Positions 16,221 through 24,799 of a DNA stretch of 64,000 nt are shown here, one piece after another. This DNA is from Microcaldota archaeon (lineage in GTDB: Archaea; Micrarchaeota; Micrarchaeia; Micrarchaeales; Micrarchaeaceae): NCBI GenBank assembly GCA_021798935.1, contig JAJZBL010000001.1, positions 1-64,000 on the forward strand. Reading direction: 5' to 3'. The notes beneath the pieces were generated by a model. That model was not told the origin of the DNA, ran no database searches, and saw only the letters and a program-made list of their open reading frames with translations. Positions within the stretch are counted from its first letter, which is position 1. The number at the start of each line of letters is the position of its first letter. The translations under genes were made by a program, and so were the position numbers.

Positions 16221-17470
16221 AATTCTATTTTGTCGCCAACTTTAGGAGCGTATGCTTCAAATCCTTCGCCACGCAATGTCTCTGCAAAGAGCTTTGTATT
16301 TTCTTCGCTACCGTGCACGCATACGACCACGTTTGGGGCACTCTCTCTGACATAATTATATAGGTCAGTCTTGCCACTATGTGCAGAGAAATCATACACA
16401 GATACTGGTGTTGATATATCTTTAAGCTCTCCATCGATGATTATTTTCTTTTGGTCTATGAGCATTCTGCCGTTAGTGCCTTCAACCTGATATCCTGTAA
16501 GGAATATCTTTGATTTCTTGTTAATGTGCTGTATGTAATTCAACACAGGTCCCCCTGTGAGCATACCTGCGGTTGTAAGTACTATAGAAGGCGTTGACAG
16601 TGCTTCGTTCCTATCTTTTGCTTCCTCTATCCAGCTAGATTTTGCTATTGCTTTATCCAATAATGCTGCATCTTTTATCCTTTCTTCACCTTCAGTTACT
16701 AAGTGCGTTGCCTTTCTTATCATTCCATCTACATAGGTTACATCTGCAAGCCCGTTCTTGTAAAGCATTGTAAGCAACTCCTGCCCTCTGCCAACAGCAA
16801 ATGCAGGCACAAGTGCGGTTCCGCCGTTATCTATAGTTTCCTTTACTTCTGCTATAAACTTGCGTATCAGTTCGTCCCTATCTGGGTGATCTCTATCAGC
16901 ATAAGTAGATTCTATTATCAATACATCGCTCTTTACCATCTCTGCACCATAATGAAGAAGCTGTGGCTGCAGCTTAAAGTCGCCTGTATAGACAATCTTA
17001 TTATAAGACTTCGCCTTGGGCCTTTCTATCTCTGATATTGCACTTCCACTTATATGGCCTGCATCATAAAACTTTAATTTCCATGGATTAATATCAATTT
17101 TTCTATGATATGGCAAGTTGACGTAATTGTTTGTCATTTTGCCTAAATCTTTTTTTGAGAAGATAGGCATTGTATGCTCCTTTTTAGCTATCTTTATTGT
17201 ATCTTCCAGCAACAGGTCTATCAAAGACAATGTTGATGATGTGCCATAAGTTGGCAATCTCTTATTCCTATAGTATGTTGGTACGGCACCGCTGTGGTCC
17301 AAATGAGCATGGCTTAATACAATTGCATCCACATTTGGCATAGCAATAGGAAGCTCTGGAACGTTGTTCTCAAGCTTTACACCATAATCCAGCATTAACT
17401 TTTTTTCTCCTTCGATCATTATTGCAGATCTACCGACTTCTTGGCCGGCTCCTAATATTCTTATATTCAT
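16211..17470 (-). CDS. Beta-CASP metallo-beta-lactamase ribonuclease (aCPSF2 type)
   Basis: This protein of about 419 residues is a metallo-beta-lactamase-fold RNase with a beta-CASP domain. The zinc-binding S-H-A-H-L-D-H-S-G motif lies near residues 55-63 (HxHxDH). Y-D-A-G-H-I-S-G-S and Y-T-G-D-F supply the next metal ligands, and G-T-N-G-R and S-A-H-S-G-K mark beta-CASP motifs. V-H-G-S-E-E-N near the C-terminus is the final histidine motif. It lacks the KH domains of aCPSF1, so it is best named aCPSF2-like. Such enzymes process or degrade RNA 3' ends. ATG at 17470 is preferred to an in-frame GTG at 17476. Confidence 0.9.
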   Translation of the reverse strand: MNIRILGAGQEVGRSAIMIEGEKKLMLDYGVKLENNVPELPIAMPNVDAIVLSHAHLDHSGAVPTYYRNKRLPTYGTSSTLSLIDLLLEDTIKIAKKEHTMPIFSKKDLGKMTNNYVNLPYHRKIDINPWKLKFYDAGHISGSAISEIERPKAKSYNKIVYTGDFKLQPQLLHYGAEMVKSDVLIIESTYADRDHPDRDELIRKFIAEVKETIDNGGTALVPAFAVGRGQELLTMLYKNGLADVTYVDGMIRKATHLVTEGEERIKDAALLDKAIAKSSWIEEAKDRNEALSTPSIVLTTAGMLTGGPVLNYIQHINKKSKIFLTGYQVEGTNGRMLIDQKKIIIDGELKDISTPVSVYDFSAHSGKTDLYNYVRESAPNVVVCVHGSEENTKLFAETLRGEGFEAYAPKVGDKIELKD

Positions 17471-17606
17471 GTTCACATCTTTGTTTTTAAATTAAATGTA
17501 TAATGGTGATTGATTGTAAATTAGTAATTATTTAAGTGATAAATTTTTATAACAAATATTTTTAATTCATTCATATAAAAGCAGAATCAGAAGATTTTCC
17601 TTACCT

Positions 17607-18065
17607 TTAACTCATCCATATGGAGTAGTCTTTTGATTTTTCTTTTGGCTTTCTCCTTATTTTTTTATGATATTTTATAGTTAATTTAGAGCTCCCTTCT
17701 TGAGTTAATAATTCAAGTTTTGATATAACCTTAGAGGTATTTTGACGAGCATCTTTTAAATCTTTATCCAATTCGCTTTCACTGTAATTTTTATTAAATT
17801 TCAATTTATTAGTTATATTTCCATAAGAATGATAGATTGAATCTTCAGTCTCCTTTATAATTTTAGATTTCACCAATTCCAAAGGGTCATCTACCCCCGT
17901 AATATATATCAACTTTTCATTTAATCCGATAAGCTTTTCGCTTGAATTATAGAATTTATCCAAATCCTTCTTCATATAACTATTGACTTTTAAAATAGTT
18001 TGGTCTTTTTTTGTGTTATTATGAAGATATTTCCTAAAATCGGAATCTGAATCAATCGACACCAT
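17607..18065 (-). CDS. Hypothetical protein
   Basis: I do not recognise this 152-residue protein. It is hydrophilic, rich in Lys, Ser, Asn and Asp, mostly helical by composition, and ends in a basic stretch (K-Y-H-K-K-I-R-R-K-P-K). No membrane segment or catalytic motif is visible. A TATA-like GATATAAATATT element sits near 18095, about 30 bases upstream of the ATG. A 13-bp inverted repeat lies just beyond it in the region shared with the divergent membrane-anchored winged-helix gene. Codon composition resembles its neighbours, so it is likely a real but lineage-specific gene. Confidence 0.5.
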   Translation of the reverse strand: MVSIDSDSDFRKYLHNNTKKDQTILKVNSYMKKDLDKFYNSSEKLIGLNEKLIYITGVDDPLELVKSKIIKETEDSIYHSYGNITNKLKFNKNYSESELDKDLKDARQNTSKVISKLELLTQEGSSKLTIKYHKKIRRKPKEKSKDYSIWMS

Positions 18066-18113
18066 TGGTAGTTATTTGACTATTTTAATATTTATATCTT
18101 TCTGAACCTTTAC

Positions 18114-18168
18114 AAAACCCTAAAATTTAATAGCTGCAATTTCTAGTTTTGTTTTATTTTAGGGTTTT
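18114..18168. repeat. 13-bp perfect inverted repeat in a divergent promoter region
   Basis: The arms are 18114-18126 (AAAACCCTAAAAT) and 18156-18168 (ATTTTAGGGTTTT), separated by 29 bases. The element lies between two divergent genes, upstream of both TATA-like boxes. It could be an operator or a terminator-like hairpin. Confidence 0.6.
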
Positions 18169-18223
18169 CTTAAATTCAGGATTAAATAGTTTATCATTAC
18201 ATAAATAGTATATAGGTGTTTTG

Positions 18224-19105
18224 ATGGTAGATGAAATCAATTTTTCTGATCTTTTGGCTTTGAAAAAAATTTCTCCTGATACTGTAGTCGAAAAATTTGG
18301 ATCGACTATAAATTCATCGTTTTTTGATGCTGCAAATATATTAGGTTCACTTAAGATAAAAGGTTTGGTCGATTATGGCACTAATACTCCTGGCCAAAAC
18401 GTGATAAATATAACAGATGTTGGAAACAAACTACTCAGCGATGCAGATTTGAGGAGCAAAGAAGACATAGATAATCTGGATATGGAGATAATTCATCAGT
18501 TAGGGGCTGGAAAGAGAGAACTTTCAGATATAAGCAATTCCATAAACGTAAGCCAGACCGATCTTGCCATGCACCTTAACAAGCTTTTAGTAAATGAATA
18601 TATAGATGCCGCATTCAGGAATGGGGTCGTCAATATAAATTTGACTGATAAAGGATTTAACTTAGAGAAGGAACCTCCTGCAAGCAAGGAAGGCAATAGT
18701 ACCTCTTCAAATGAACCTTTGCAGAAAATTGATAGCGGAGAATTGATGGTGGAACCTGAAGATGATTCTGCAAAATATGTAGCTGAAGCTGAAAAAGGCT
18801 CAGTAGCAGAAGAGACCCCAAAGGAACCACAGCCTTCCAATGCGAATACACAACAGGTTAGTGCTAATGCTAATAATATTGCAAATGGGAACGCCAATAC
18901 AAATACAGAGGCAGGGCAGGAAGGCGTAAAGGAAATTGAGGACATAAAGAAAATTAATGAAAAACTCCAATCAAGTGATGCAGAATTAGAAGATGAACTT
19001 AAATCTCATTTAACTAAAAAGAGCAAAAAACCAGCAGTAGCAATAGTCATAGTAGTAATACTGATAATAATTGTAGTGGTGCTTAAGCTTAAAGGTGTGA
19101 TATGA
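18224..19105 (+). CDS. Membrane-anchored winged-helix protein
   Basis: This protein of about 293 residues has an N-terminal half (about 1-145) with two winged-helix-like segments: helices ending in L-G-S-L-K-I-K-G-L-V-D-Y and V-N-E-Y-I-D-A-A-F, each followed by a beta-wing and I-T-D-V-G or L-T-D-K-G. A long acidic and Asn/Ala-rich linker follows (about 150-245). The C-terminus is a single hydrophobic helix of about 20 residues after a Lys-rich stop (near 267-288). The arrangement predicts a cytosolic DNA-binding or protein-binding head tethered to the membrane. ATG at 18224 has AGGTG six bases upstream. It overlaps the acyl-CoA synthetase beta gene by four bases and is translationally coupled to it. 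Confidence 0.65.
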   Translation: MVDEINFSDLLALKKISPDTVVEKFGSTINSSFFDAANILGSLKIKGLVDYGTNTPGQNVINITDVGNKLLSDADLRSKEDIDNLDMEIIHQLGAGKRELSDISNSINVSQTDLAMHLNKLLVNEYIDAAFRNGVVNINLTDKGFNLEKEPPASKEGNSTSSNEPLQKIDSGELMVEPEDDSAKYVAEAEKGSVAEETPKEPQPSNANTQQVSANANNIANGNANTNTEAGQEGVKEIEDIKKINEKLQSSDAELEDELKSHLTKKSKKPAVAIVIVVILIIIVVVLKLKGVI

Positions 19106-19740
19106 TGGAAGAAAACAACAATATGATGGATTTTATGGAAGCAGTCCAGCTGCTTAAAAAGTACAATATCAATGTGGTTGGATCTAAGTATGTGGAAAGC
19201 GCAGATGATGCTGTAAAATTTTCCAATGGCGACCCTATAGTAATGAAGGTTCTTTCGGATAAGGCTTTGCACAAGACGAAGAGTGGTGTAGTAAAGCTTG
19301 ACTTATCGAAGCCTGAAGATATAAAGGCAGCATATGAGGATTTGTATAACAAAGCCCAGGAGTTAAAGCCGTACAAAATATTAGTGCAAAAAATGATAAA
19401 AGGAGGCACTGAAATAATCATAGGAGGGAATACCGATCCGCAATTTGGAAAAGCAATCCTGCTTGGATTTGGTGGAATTTACGTTGAGACCTTTAAAGAT
19501 GTATCGCTAAGGGTATGCCCAATAACAAATTATGATGCTTACAGCATGATAGATTCCCTAAAATCAAAAAACATCATTGCACCGGATAAGGAATCTAGGG
19601 ACATGATAAAAGACCTTCTTATGAAAGTATCAAAGATGCTTATGGAAAACGAGAATATTTCAGAACTCGACCTTAATCCTATAATACTACATGATGGAAC
19701 TTATGATGCGGTTGACCTGAGATTTATACTTGGTGAGTGA
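19102..19740 (+). CDS. acdB: ADP-forming acyl-CoA synthetase, beta subunit (ATP-grasp)
   Basis: This 212-residue protein is the small, ATP-grasp subunit of ADP-forming acetyl/acyl-CoA synthetase, which converts acyl-CoA, ADP and phosphate to acid, CoA and ATP. Visible features are V-M-K-V-L-S (nucleotide-binding lysine), H-K-T-K-S-G-V-V-K-L near residues 58-67, M-I-K-G-G-T-E-I-I-I-G-G near 96-107, G-F-G-G-I-Y-V-E-T and the L-D-L-N-P-I segment near 189-194 that carries metal ligands. In archaea it is the main route of substrate-level ATP synthesis from acetyl-CoA. It lies directly ahead of the alpha subunit and just behind the membrane-anchored regulator, all in one operon. Confidence 0.92.
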   Translation: MMEENNNMMDFMEAVQLLKKYNINVVGSKYVESADDAVKFSNGDPIVMKVLSDKALHKTKSGVVKLDLSKPEDIKAAYEDLYNKAQELKPYKILVQKMIKGGTEIIIGGNTDPQFGKAILLGFGGIYVETFKDVSLRVCPITNYDAYSMIDSLKSKNIIAPDKESRDMIKDLLMKVSKMLMENENISELDLNPIILHDGTYDAVDLRFILGE

Positions 19741-19741
19741 T

Positions 19742-21136
19742 ATGGAAAATGAGATGTCTAAAAGCATAGGTATTATGATGAACCCGAAGAGTGTTGCCGT
19801 AATAGGTGCTTCTCCGGATCCAGACAAGGTTGGGTATTCGATATTGAAGAATTATCTTGATTTGCATTACAAAGGAAAGCTTTATCCTATAAACTTGAAA
19901 GAGGATTCGATATTGGGGTTAAAGGCTTACAAGAGCATATTAGATGTTCCAGAACAAGTTGATACTGCAGTAATTGCTGTCCCTGCTCCTATTACCCCAG
20001 AGGTATTGGATGAATGCGGAAGGGCAAAGGTAAGAAGCGTAGTGGTAGTTACAGCAGGATATGCAGAAGTAGGAAATATTGAACTGGAAAACAAGTTAGT
20101 AAGTACTGCTAAGAAGTACAACCTGCCAGTTTTAGGGCCAAATTGCGTTGGAGTAATGGATCTGAAGACAGGAGTGGATACACTGTTCCTTCCTTCATAC
20201 AAGTTTGACAGGCCAGATGAGGGAAGCTTGGGATTTGTATCTCAGAGTGGATCTGTTGCTGGGACTATATTGGACTTGATCGGAGGAGAAGATATAGGCC
20301 TATCAAAATTTATATCTTACGGAAACGCCTCTGTTATAGATGAAACTGATATACTAAATTACCTGATAGATGATGATGACACGAAGGTCCTAATAATTTA
20401 TTTGGAAGGGGCAAAGAAGTCAAAGGAGTTCATAGATGTAGCTAAGAGGATAGGTAAGAAAAAGCCAATAATAATAGCAAAAGGCGGTGCAACTGCAGCA
20501 GGATCAAAGGCTGCACATTCGCATACTGCATCTATGGCAGGCAACTACCAGATTTACGAAGCAATATTTGAGCAGGCTGGATTTATACAGTCAAACGACT
20601 TAGATGAGATGATGGGAATGGCAAAGTTCTTTGACAAGCAGCCATTGCCAAATGGAAATAGAGTAGGGCTTATAACAAATGGAGGAGGAACTGGAGTATT
20701 GGCGACCGATTCAATCTACAGAAATGGGCTTTCTCTAGCAGATCTTACGGATTCATCTAAAGAGTATTTGAGGAAGGTAATGCCTCCGATAGTTAACATA
20801 AGGACACCTTTGGATATAGGTGGAGATGCAGATTACACGAGGTTCAACGAAGCTATAAAGACTGTAGTCAATGATGACAATGTTGATATAGTTGCAATAA
20901 TCGCTTTATTCCAGACACCTGGTGCTGATTCAAGGGTAGCACAAGCAATAGGCAATTATGCATCAATATGCAAAAAACCTATGGTAGTTATAAGCGAAGG
21001 TGGCAGTTATACCGCAATGCACAAAAAGATCATAGAAGGATCGGGCATACCTGTTTACAGCTCGCCTGAAATGGCTGCAAAAGTTATGGCAGCCGCAGTA
21101 AAATATTCGGAGTTCAGAAAGAATTCAGAAAATTAA
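19742..21136 (+). CDS. acdA: ADP-forming acyl-CoA synthetase, alpha subunit
   Basis: This protein of about 464 residues is the alpha subunit, with the CoA-binding Rossmann domain first (V-A-V-I-G-A-S-P-D-P near residues 16-25), then two succinyl-CoA-synthetase-like ligase domains. G-P-N-C-V-G-V and S-Q-S-G-S-V-A-G are the CoA-ligase signatures. A-H-S-H-T-A-S-M-A-G contains the histidine that is phosphorylated during catalysis. ATG at 19742 follows the beta stop codon by one base; an in-frame TTG at 19730 overlaps beta and is less likely. Together alpha and beta form a heterotetramer in characterised relatives. The gene ends with AAAATTAATTTT and a T tract. Confidence 0.93.
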   Translation: MENEMSKSIGIMMNPKSVAVIGASPDPDKVGYSILKNYLDLHYKGKLYPINLKEDSILGLKAYKSILDVPEQVDTAVIAVPAPITPEVLDECGRAKVRSVVVVTAGYAEVGNIELENKLVSTAKKYNLPVLGPNCVGVMDLKTGVDTLFLPSYKFDRPDEGSLGFVSQSGSVAGTILDLIGGEDIGLSKFISYGNASVIDETDILNYLIDDDDTKVLIIYLEGAKKSKEFIDVAKRIGKKKPIIIAKGGATAAGSKAAHSHTASMAGNYQIYEAIFEQAGFIQSNDLDEMMGMAKFFDKQPLPNGNRVGLITNGGGTGVLATDSIYRNGLSLADLTDSSKEYLRKVMPPIVNIRTPLDIGGDADYTRFNEAIKTVVNDDNVDIVAIIALFQTPGADSRVAQAIGNYASICKKPMVVISEGGSYTAMHKKIIEGSGIPVYSSPEMAAKVMAAAVKYSEFRKNSEN

Positions 21137-21239
21137 TTTTTTATTTTTTTCAGTTTTTTATGCAGGGATATTATACAAAGGATTAAATATTTTACATGGA
21201 AAGCATATATTTATATTTACTTTATTCTAAGGAGGTATT

Positions 21240-21647
21240 ATGACGAATTTATACGATGTTAAGCCGGAAGAACTGGTAAAATTAGCTTCAGCACAACTTA
21301 AGGATAAGATAAGCAAGCCTGATTATATTAATTTTGTTAAGAGTGGTGCTGGCAGAGAAAGGCCACCATCAGATCCTGACTTTTGGTATATCAGGGCTGC
21401 GTCTATACTTAGGCAGGTTTACATAAATGGGCCTATTGGTGTATCAAGATTGAGAACAAAGTATGGGAATGCAAAGTCGCATACGGTACACAGGAAGCAT
21501 AGTGTAAGGGCGAGTGGAAGCATAATAAGGGATCTCTTGCAGGAGCTTGAAAAAGCAAAGCTTGTGAAGAACACACCTGCAGGAAGAGTTATAACACCTG
21601 AAGGAACTTCATTCATGGATAAGCTTAGCGGAGAGATAAAGAAGTGA
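21240..21647 (+). CDS. rps19e: Ribosomal protein eS19
   Basis: This 135-residue protein is eS19. The Y-D-V-x-x-E-x-L start, the D-P-D-F-W-Y-I-R-A-A-S-I-L-R motif (residues 45-58) and G-P-I-G-V-S-R-L-R-x-x-Y-G near 60-75 are characteristic, as is the H-x-x-H-S-V-R-A-S-G-S-I-I-R segment. It heads an operon eS19-PDCD5-eL39-eL31-eIF6, an order common in archaea. A TATA element (TTTATATTTACT) and AGGAGGT ribosome-binding site precede the ATG. The eS19 stop codon is five bases before the PDCD5 start. Confidence 0.96.
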   Translation: MTNLYDVKPEELVKLASAQLKDKISKPDYINFVKSGAGRERPPSDPDFWYIRAASILRQVYINGPIGVSRLRTKYGNAKSHTVHRKHSVRASGSIIRDLLQELEKAKLVKNTPAGRVITPEGTSFMDKLSGEIKK

Positions 21648-21652
21648 TTTCA

Positions 21653-21964
21653 ATGCCTGAAGATAATCCAGGGCAAGACAACGACAAATATTACCAAAGA
21701 GCTTTGGAAAGACTTTACAGGAAGGCTCAAGAGGAAGAAAAGATAAAATCTTTGATGAGGCAACTCTTGGATCCAGATGCATATGAAAGGATGATGAATA
21801 TAAAGGCTTCAAACGAAGACTTATATATGCAATTTGCCAACCTTCTCATACAGCTGGTTCAAGCAAACCAGATAAAAGGCAAGATAAGTGATCCGCAGTT
21901 GAAGGGCCTGCTTGAGAGGCTTACAAATAGGCCAGATACGAAGATAAACATAAAGCATAAGTGA
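21653..21964 (+). CDS. PDCD5 / TFAR19-family DNA-binding protein
   Basis: This protein of about 103 residues matches the PDCD5 family, a small triple-helix protein that binds DNA non-specifically and is conserved next to eS19 in archaea. The helical segment ending in L-L-D-P-D-A-Y-E-R and the I-K-x-S-N-E-D-L/Y-M-Q segment are typical, as is K-G-K-I-S-D-x-Q-L-K-x-L-L-E near the C-terminus. I chose ATG at 21653 (M-P-E-D-N), which follows a GTGATTTCA site; an upstream in-frame start would overlap eS19. Its role in archaea is not established. Confidence 0.92.
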   Translation: MPEDNPGQDNDKYYQRALERLYRKAQEEEKIKSLMRQLLDPDAYERMMNIKASNEDLYMQFANLLIQLVQANQIKGKISDPQLKGLLERLTNRPDTKINIKHK

Positions 21965-21985
21965 TAATAAAAATAAGGGGTTTAT

Positions 21986-22159
21986 ATGTCTAAAAAGGAT
22001 ATTACTAAGAAAAGAAGGCTGGGAAAATTCCTAAAGCAGAAGAGAAGAATCCCAGTATTGGCGACCATAAGGACGAAGAGAAGGCTTGAGAGCAACAAGT
22101 TCGCCAGGGACTGGAGGCACACTAAGATAAGAAGCAAGGTTGATTTGGATGGCAAATAG
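21986..22159 (+). CDS. rpl39e: Ribosomal protein eL39
   Basis: This 57-residue protein is eL39, a small basic protein that lines the nascent-peptide exit tunnel. The T-K-K-R-R-L-G-K-x-L-K-Q and R-R-I-P segments, a tract of Arg/Lys, and the conserved R-D-W-R-H-T-K near residues 41-47 are diagnostic. It is slightly longer than the usual 51. ATG at 21986 lies 21 bases after the PDCD5 stop, with AAGGGG upstream. Its 3' end overlaps the eL31 start by 11 bases in another frame. Confidence 0.93.
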   Translation: MSKKDITKKRRLGKFLKQKRRIPVLATIRTKRRLESNKFARDWRHTKIRSKVDLDGK

Positions 22160-22550
22160 ATTATTGACTGTTAATATTAGGAATTATATAAACAGGCAGC
22201 CAAGAGGAAAACGCAGGAATAGGGCTGTCAGATATATACGTGAGAGGATAGCACATTATACTAATACAGATATAGAAAATGTAAAGATAGATAAAAAACT
22301 TAACGAAGCAATATTCAAAGTTTATTCGAAGACTGCATTGCCTGTCAAGATGAAACTAGATATCGACAATAGCGGGATAGTGACTGCTTCACCTTTTACC
22401 GCAACTATAACAGATAGCAGTAAACCAGCGGCAGATGACAAAAAGAAAGCAGACACACAGAAGAGCAAGGAACAGAAAGCGGAAAAGCCAAAGGAGCATA
22501 AGGAAAGCAAAAGCAAAAAAGATTCTGAAAGCAGTAAAGATAGTGAGTAA
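22149..22550 (+). CDS. rpl31e: Ribosomal protein eL31 with lysine-rich tail
   Basis: This protein of 133 residues has eL31 in its first 80 or so: the V-N-I-R start, R-x-x-R-A-V-R-Y-I-R-E-R-I and D-I-E-N-V-K-I-D-K-K-L-N-E-A-I segments are characteristic. It is followed by about 50 residues of low-complexity Lys/Ser/Glu/Asp that normal eL31 lacks. Such tails recur on other ribosomal proteins in this window. ATG at 22149 overlaps the end of eL39. The TAA stop codon sits in a 6-bp hairpin (GATAGT/ACTATC). Confidence 0.92.
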   Translation: MANRLLTVNIRNYINRQPRGKRRNRAVRYIRERIAHYTNTDIENVKIDKKLNEAIFKVYSKTALPVKMKLDIDNSGIVTASPFTATITDSSKPAADDKKKADTQKSKEQKAEKPKEHKESKSKKDSESSKDSE

Positions 22551-22555
22551 CTATC
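22539..22555 (+). terminator. Hairpin through the eL31 stop codon
   Basis: GATAGT and ACTATC pair over a GAGTA loop; the TAA stop (22548-22550) is partly in the right arm. The eIF6 gene starts 37 bases on, so this may partly separate the two transcripts instead of ending transcription. Confidence 0.45.
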
Positions 22556-22591
22556 TATTCCTAGCCCCTATATAAAAGTAGGTACAAAATT

Positions 22592-23266
22592 ATGCCAGCA
22601 ATTAAATATTCAATTATAGGGAGCGATTACATAGGAGCATTTGTAGTCTCTACTGATAAGTACGTGTTTATAGGTGGAAATGCTCCTGACAAAAAGGTAA
22701 GCGCAATTGAGGAAGCTCTTGGAGTTAGAGCAATAAGGACATCAGTGATGGGTTCTGACTTAGTAGGTATTTTTGCAAAGGCTAATTCCAATGGGATAAT
22801 ATTTCCTAGCACGGTTTCTGATTTGGAGATAAAAGCGATAAAAGAATTAGGGTTAGGTATCAATATAGGCATACTTGATACGGATATGAATGCATTAGGA
22901 AACAACATACTTGTAAATGACAAAATTGCATTCATAAACCAAGATTACAACATAAGCAATGCAAGGATAATAGAGGATGTATTTGGTGTGGAAACCGCAA
23001 GGATAGTTACAGGCAACTTCAAGACGATAGGTGCAAACAATCTTTTAACTAATAAGGGATTAATTGTAAACAACAATACAACAGATGAGGAAAAGGATAT
23101 AATAGACTCCATGACCGGCTTTAAATCAGTAAGGAGTACTGCCAATTTTGGATCGTTGAGCATAGGCCTTGCTGCTACTGCAAATTCTAATGGTGTAATA
23201 GCTGGAGAATCCACAACAGGGTATGAGCTTGAAAGGATAAGGCAAGGTTTAGATATAGAAGATTGA
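22592..23266 (+). CDS. eif6: Translation initiation factor 6 (aIF6)
   Basis: This 224-residue protein is aIF6, the anti-association factor that keeps the large subunit from joining the small one too early. It shows the five-fold internal beta-alpha repeats of the family, each with a segment like G-S-D-Y-I-G, G-S-D-L-V-G-I, I-G-I-L-D-T-D-M-N-A-L-G-N and N-F-K-T-I-G. It is the last gene of the eS19 cluster in this genome, as in many archaea. The length is normal. ATG at 22592 follows a short A+T-rich space. Confidence 0.95.
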   Translation: MPAIKYSIIGSDYIGAFVVSTDKYVFIGGNAPDKKVSAIEEALGVRAIRTSVMGSDLVGIFAKANSNGIIFPSTVSDLEIKAIKELGLGINIGILDTDMNALGNNILVNDKIAFINQDYNISNARIIEDVFGVETARIVTGNFKTIGANNLLTNKGLIVNNNTTDEEKDIIDSMTGFKSVRSTANFGSLSIGLAATANSNGVIAGESTTGYELERIRQGLDIED

Positions 23267-23350
23267 TTTTATTTATACCAACATCATGGATTAAATGCAA
23301 TAAATAAATTAAAGGCAAAAACTGATTAATAACAGTATATCTTGAAATCG

Positions 23351-24799
23351 TTAATGGCTGCTTATTATTACCTCTGCATCTCCGCATGCACCTCCCCCTC
23401 TTCCTACACCTATTGTAATATTATATTGCATTGGAGGAAGTGTCACGTTATCTATCGCAGGATCATTCATGCACCAGTTATTAGTACCATTTGAAAAATA
23501 GACCTTTCCGTTGCTTCCTGTTATAGTGACGTGCACAAAACCGCTGTCGCCAGAAGCATAAGTTATCTGCACAGGGCCACTTAAATAATCAGATATATAG
23601 GATTTGTTGCTAATTGCAGAGGTTACAAAAGTTATATTATCTTTGGTAGTGCTATTCTTTCCATTGTTTCCGTAGAGGCCACCGACATTAAAACTGCTAT
23701 TTAAGTTGCTGTTCGAACTGCTAATGTTTGTTGGGTATATTGGTAAGGCACCAGTGCTCTTTAATTCTGAAGCATTGACTAACTTGCCAGGAAGTGTGGT
23801 TGCCTCGGATTTTGGCAGAGTGTTTGAAAGCTCAGTTTCATTCAGATTCAATAACATGCTAATAGATAAATTTTGTACAGATAATAAGGAAGATGATCCA
23901 ATATTATCAGCCATCGTTGCATTTAAGTTGACAAAGGCAGGCAAATCAGACTTGGATGGTATAAAGCAGGTTGACAATGATCCAGAAACTTGGGAACCCT
24001 TCAAAGATTCTCCAATCGTTCCATTGGAAAAATTCTTAAGCTTAAAATTAGAGTTGAAAAGGTATCCTTGCATATTATTGCATTCTGCTATCTTTACACT
24101 GCTATTATAAAATTGGATTTCGTTGTCTAACCTCTTTAAGGTTGAATTTATAATAGGAAGATTTGTTGAATTATTTGGGCTAGCATTCACTTTGGTGCAT
24201 ATTTCTTTTCCCACAAAAGACTGGTTTACATTAAAGTTGTCTTTAATAACTCTGCAGTAATAATCGGAGCCATTGATTTTGGCATATGAAAATTTGAGGT
24301 TTTCATCTCCAAAAATAAACTCCCCTAATAAATTTGAATTAGATGCACTTGTGTTAAGTTCAAAACTTAAAATACTATCGTTTCCGTATTTTTTAAAAGA
24401 AACGTTTAAAGGCATAGTAATAGGGTACGAAAATTCACCATAACTGATTGTAATTTTGGCACTCCCACTATAAGATGCATTTATTTCATTTGTAGAATTT
24501 ATAGTGCTTGATATATTTTTTGATACCTCATATATATTGGAAGCAGAGAGATTTTTGTGTGAAAGTTGCTTATATACAAAGCTATTTGTGGTTGCATTTG
24601 GCGTAGACTTGCTATACGTTAAGGCATATAAGCCGATTATGAGTAAGATGATTATTATAGCAGGGATTATAACCTTGGCACTTTTTGGCTTTTTTGCATT
24701 GTTGTTATTAGAAGGTTTGCCACTTTTATTTGGCTGTGCGCTACTGCTACTATAGCTCTGTGAATAGATGTTTTTTAGTGTGTCACTATCATTTTCCAT
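23351..24799 (-). CDS. Membrane-anchored, sequon-rich surface protein
   Basis: I do not recognise a named family for this 482-residue protein. It starts with a Ser/Asn/Lys-rich cytosolic tail (about 1-42), one hydrophobic helix (V-I-I-P-A-I-I-I-I-L-L near 44-62) and an outer part of about 420 residues with more than 20 N-x-S/T sequons. A few cysteines and no catalytic motif are visible. The last 70 residues form a glycine-rich module (G-x-N-G-x-x-Y-F ... L-P-x-x-x-Y ... G-x-G-G-G-x-C) that also occurs twice in the 1776-residue surface protein of this window. It is likely an N-glycosylated envelope protein. Its ATG is divergent from the LX-prefoldin-FtsY operon. Confidence 0.65.
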   Translation of the reverse strand: MENDSDTLKNIYSQSYSSSSAQPNKSGKPSNNNNAKKPKSAKVIIPAIIIILLIIGLYALTYSKSTPNATTNSFVYKQLSHKNLSASNIYEVSKNISSTINSTNEINASYSGSAKITISYGEFSYPITMPLNVSFKKYGNDSILSFELNTSASNSNLLGEFIFGDENLKFSYAKINGSDYYCRVIKDNFNVNQSFVGKEICTKVNASPNNSTNLPIINSTLKRLDNEIQFYNSSVKIAECNNMQGYLFNSNFKLKNFSNGTIGESLKGSQVSGSLSTCFIPSKSDLPAFVNLNATMADNIGSSSLLSVQNLSISMLLNLNETELSNTLPKSEATTLPGKLVNASELKSTGALPIYPTNISSSNSNLNSSFNVGGLYGNNGKNSTTKDNITFVTSAISNKSYISDYLSGPVQITYASGDSGFVHVTITGSNGKVYFSNGTNNWCMNDPAIDNVTLPPMQYNITIGVGRGGGACGDAEVIISSH

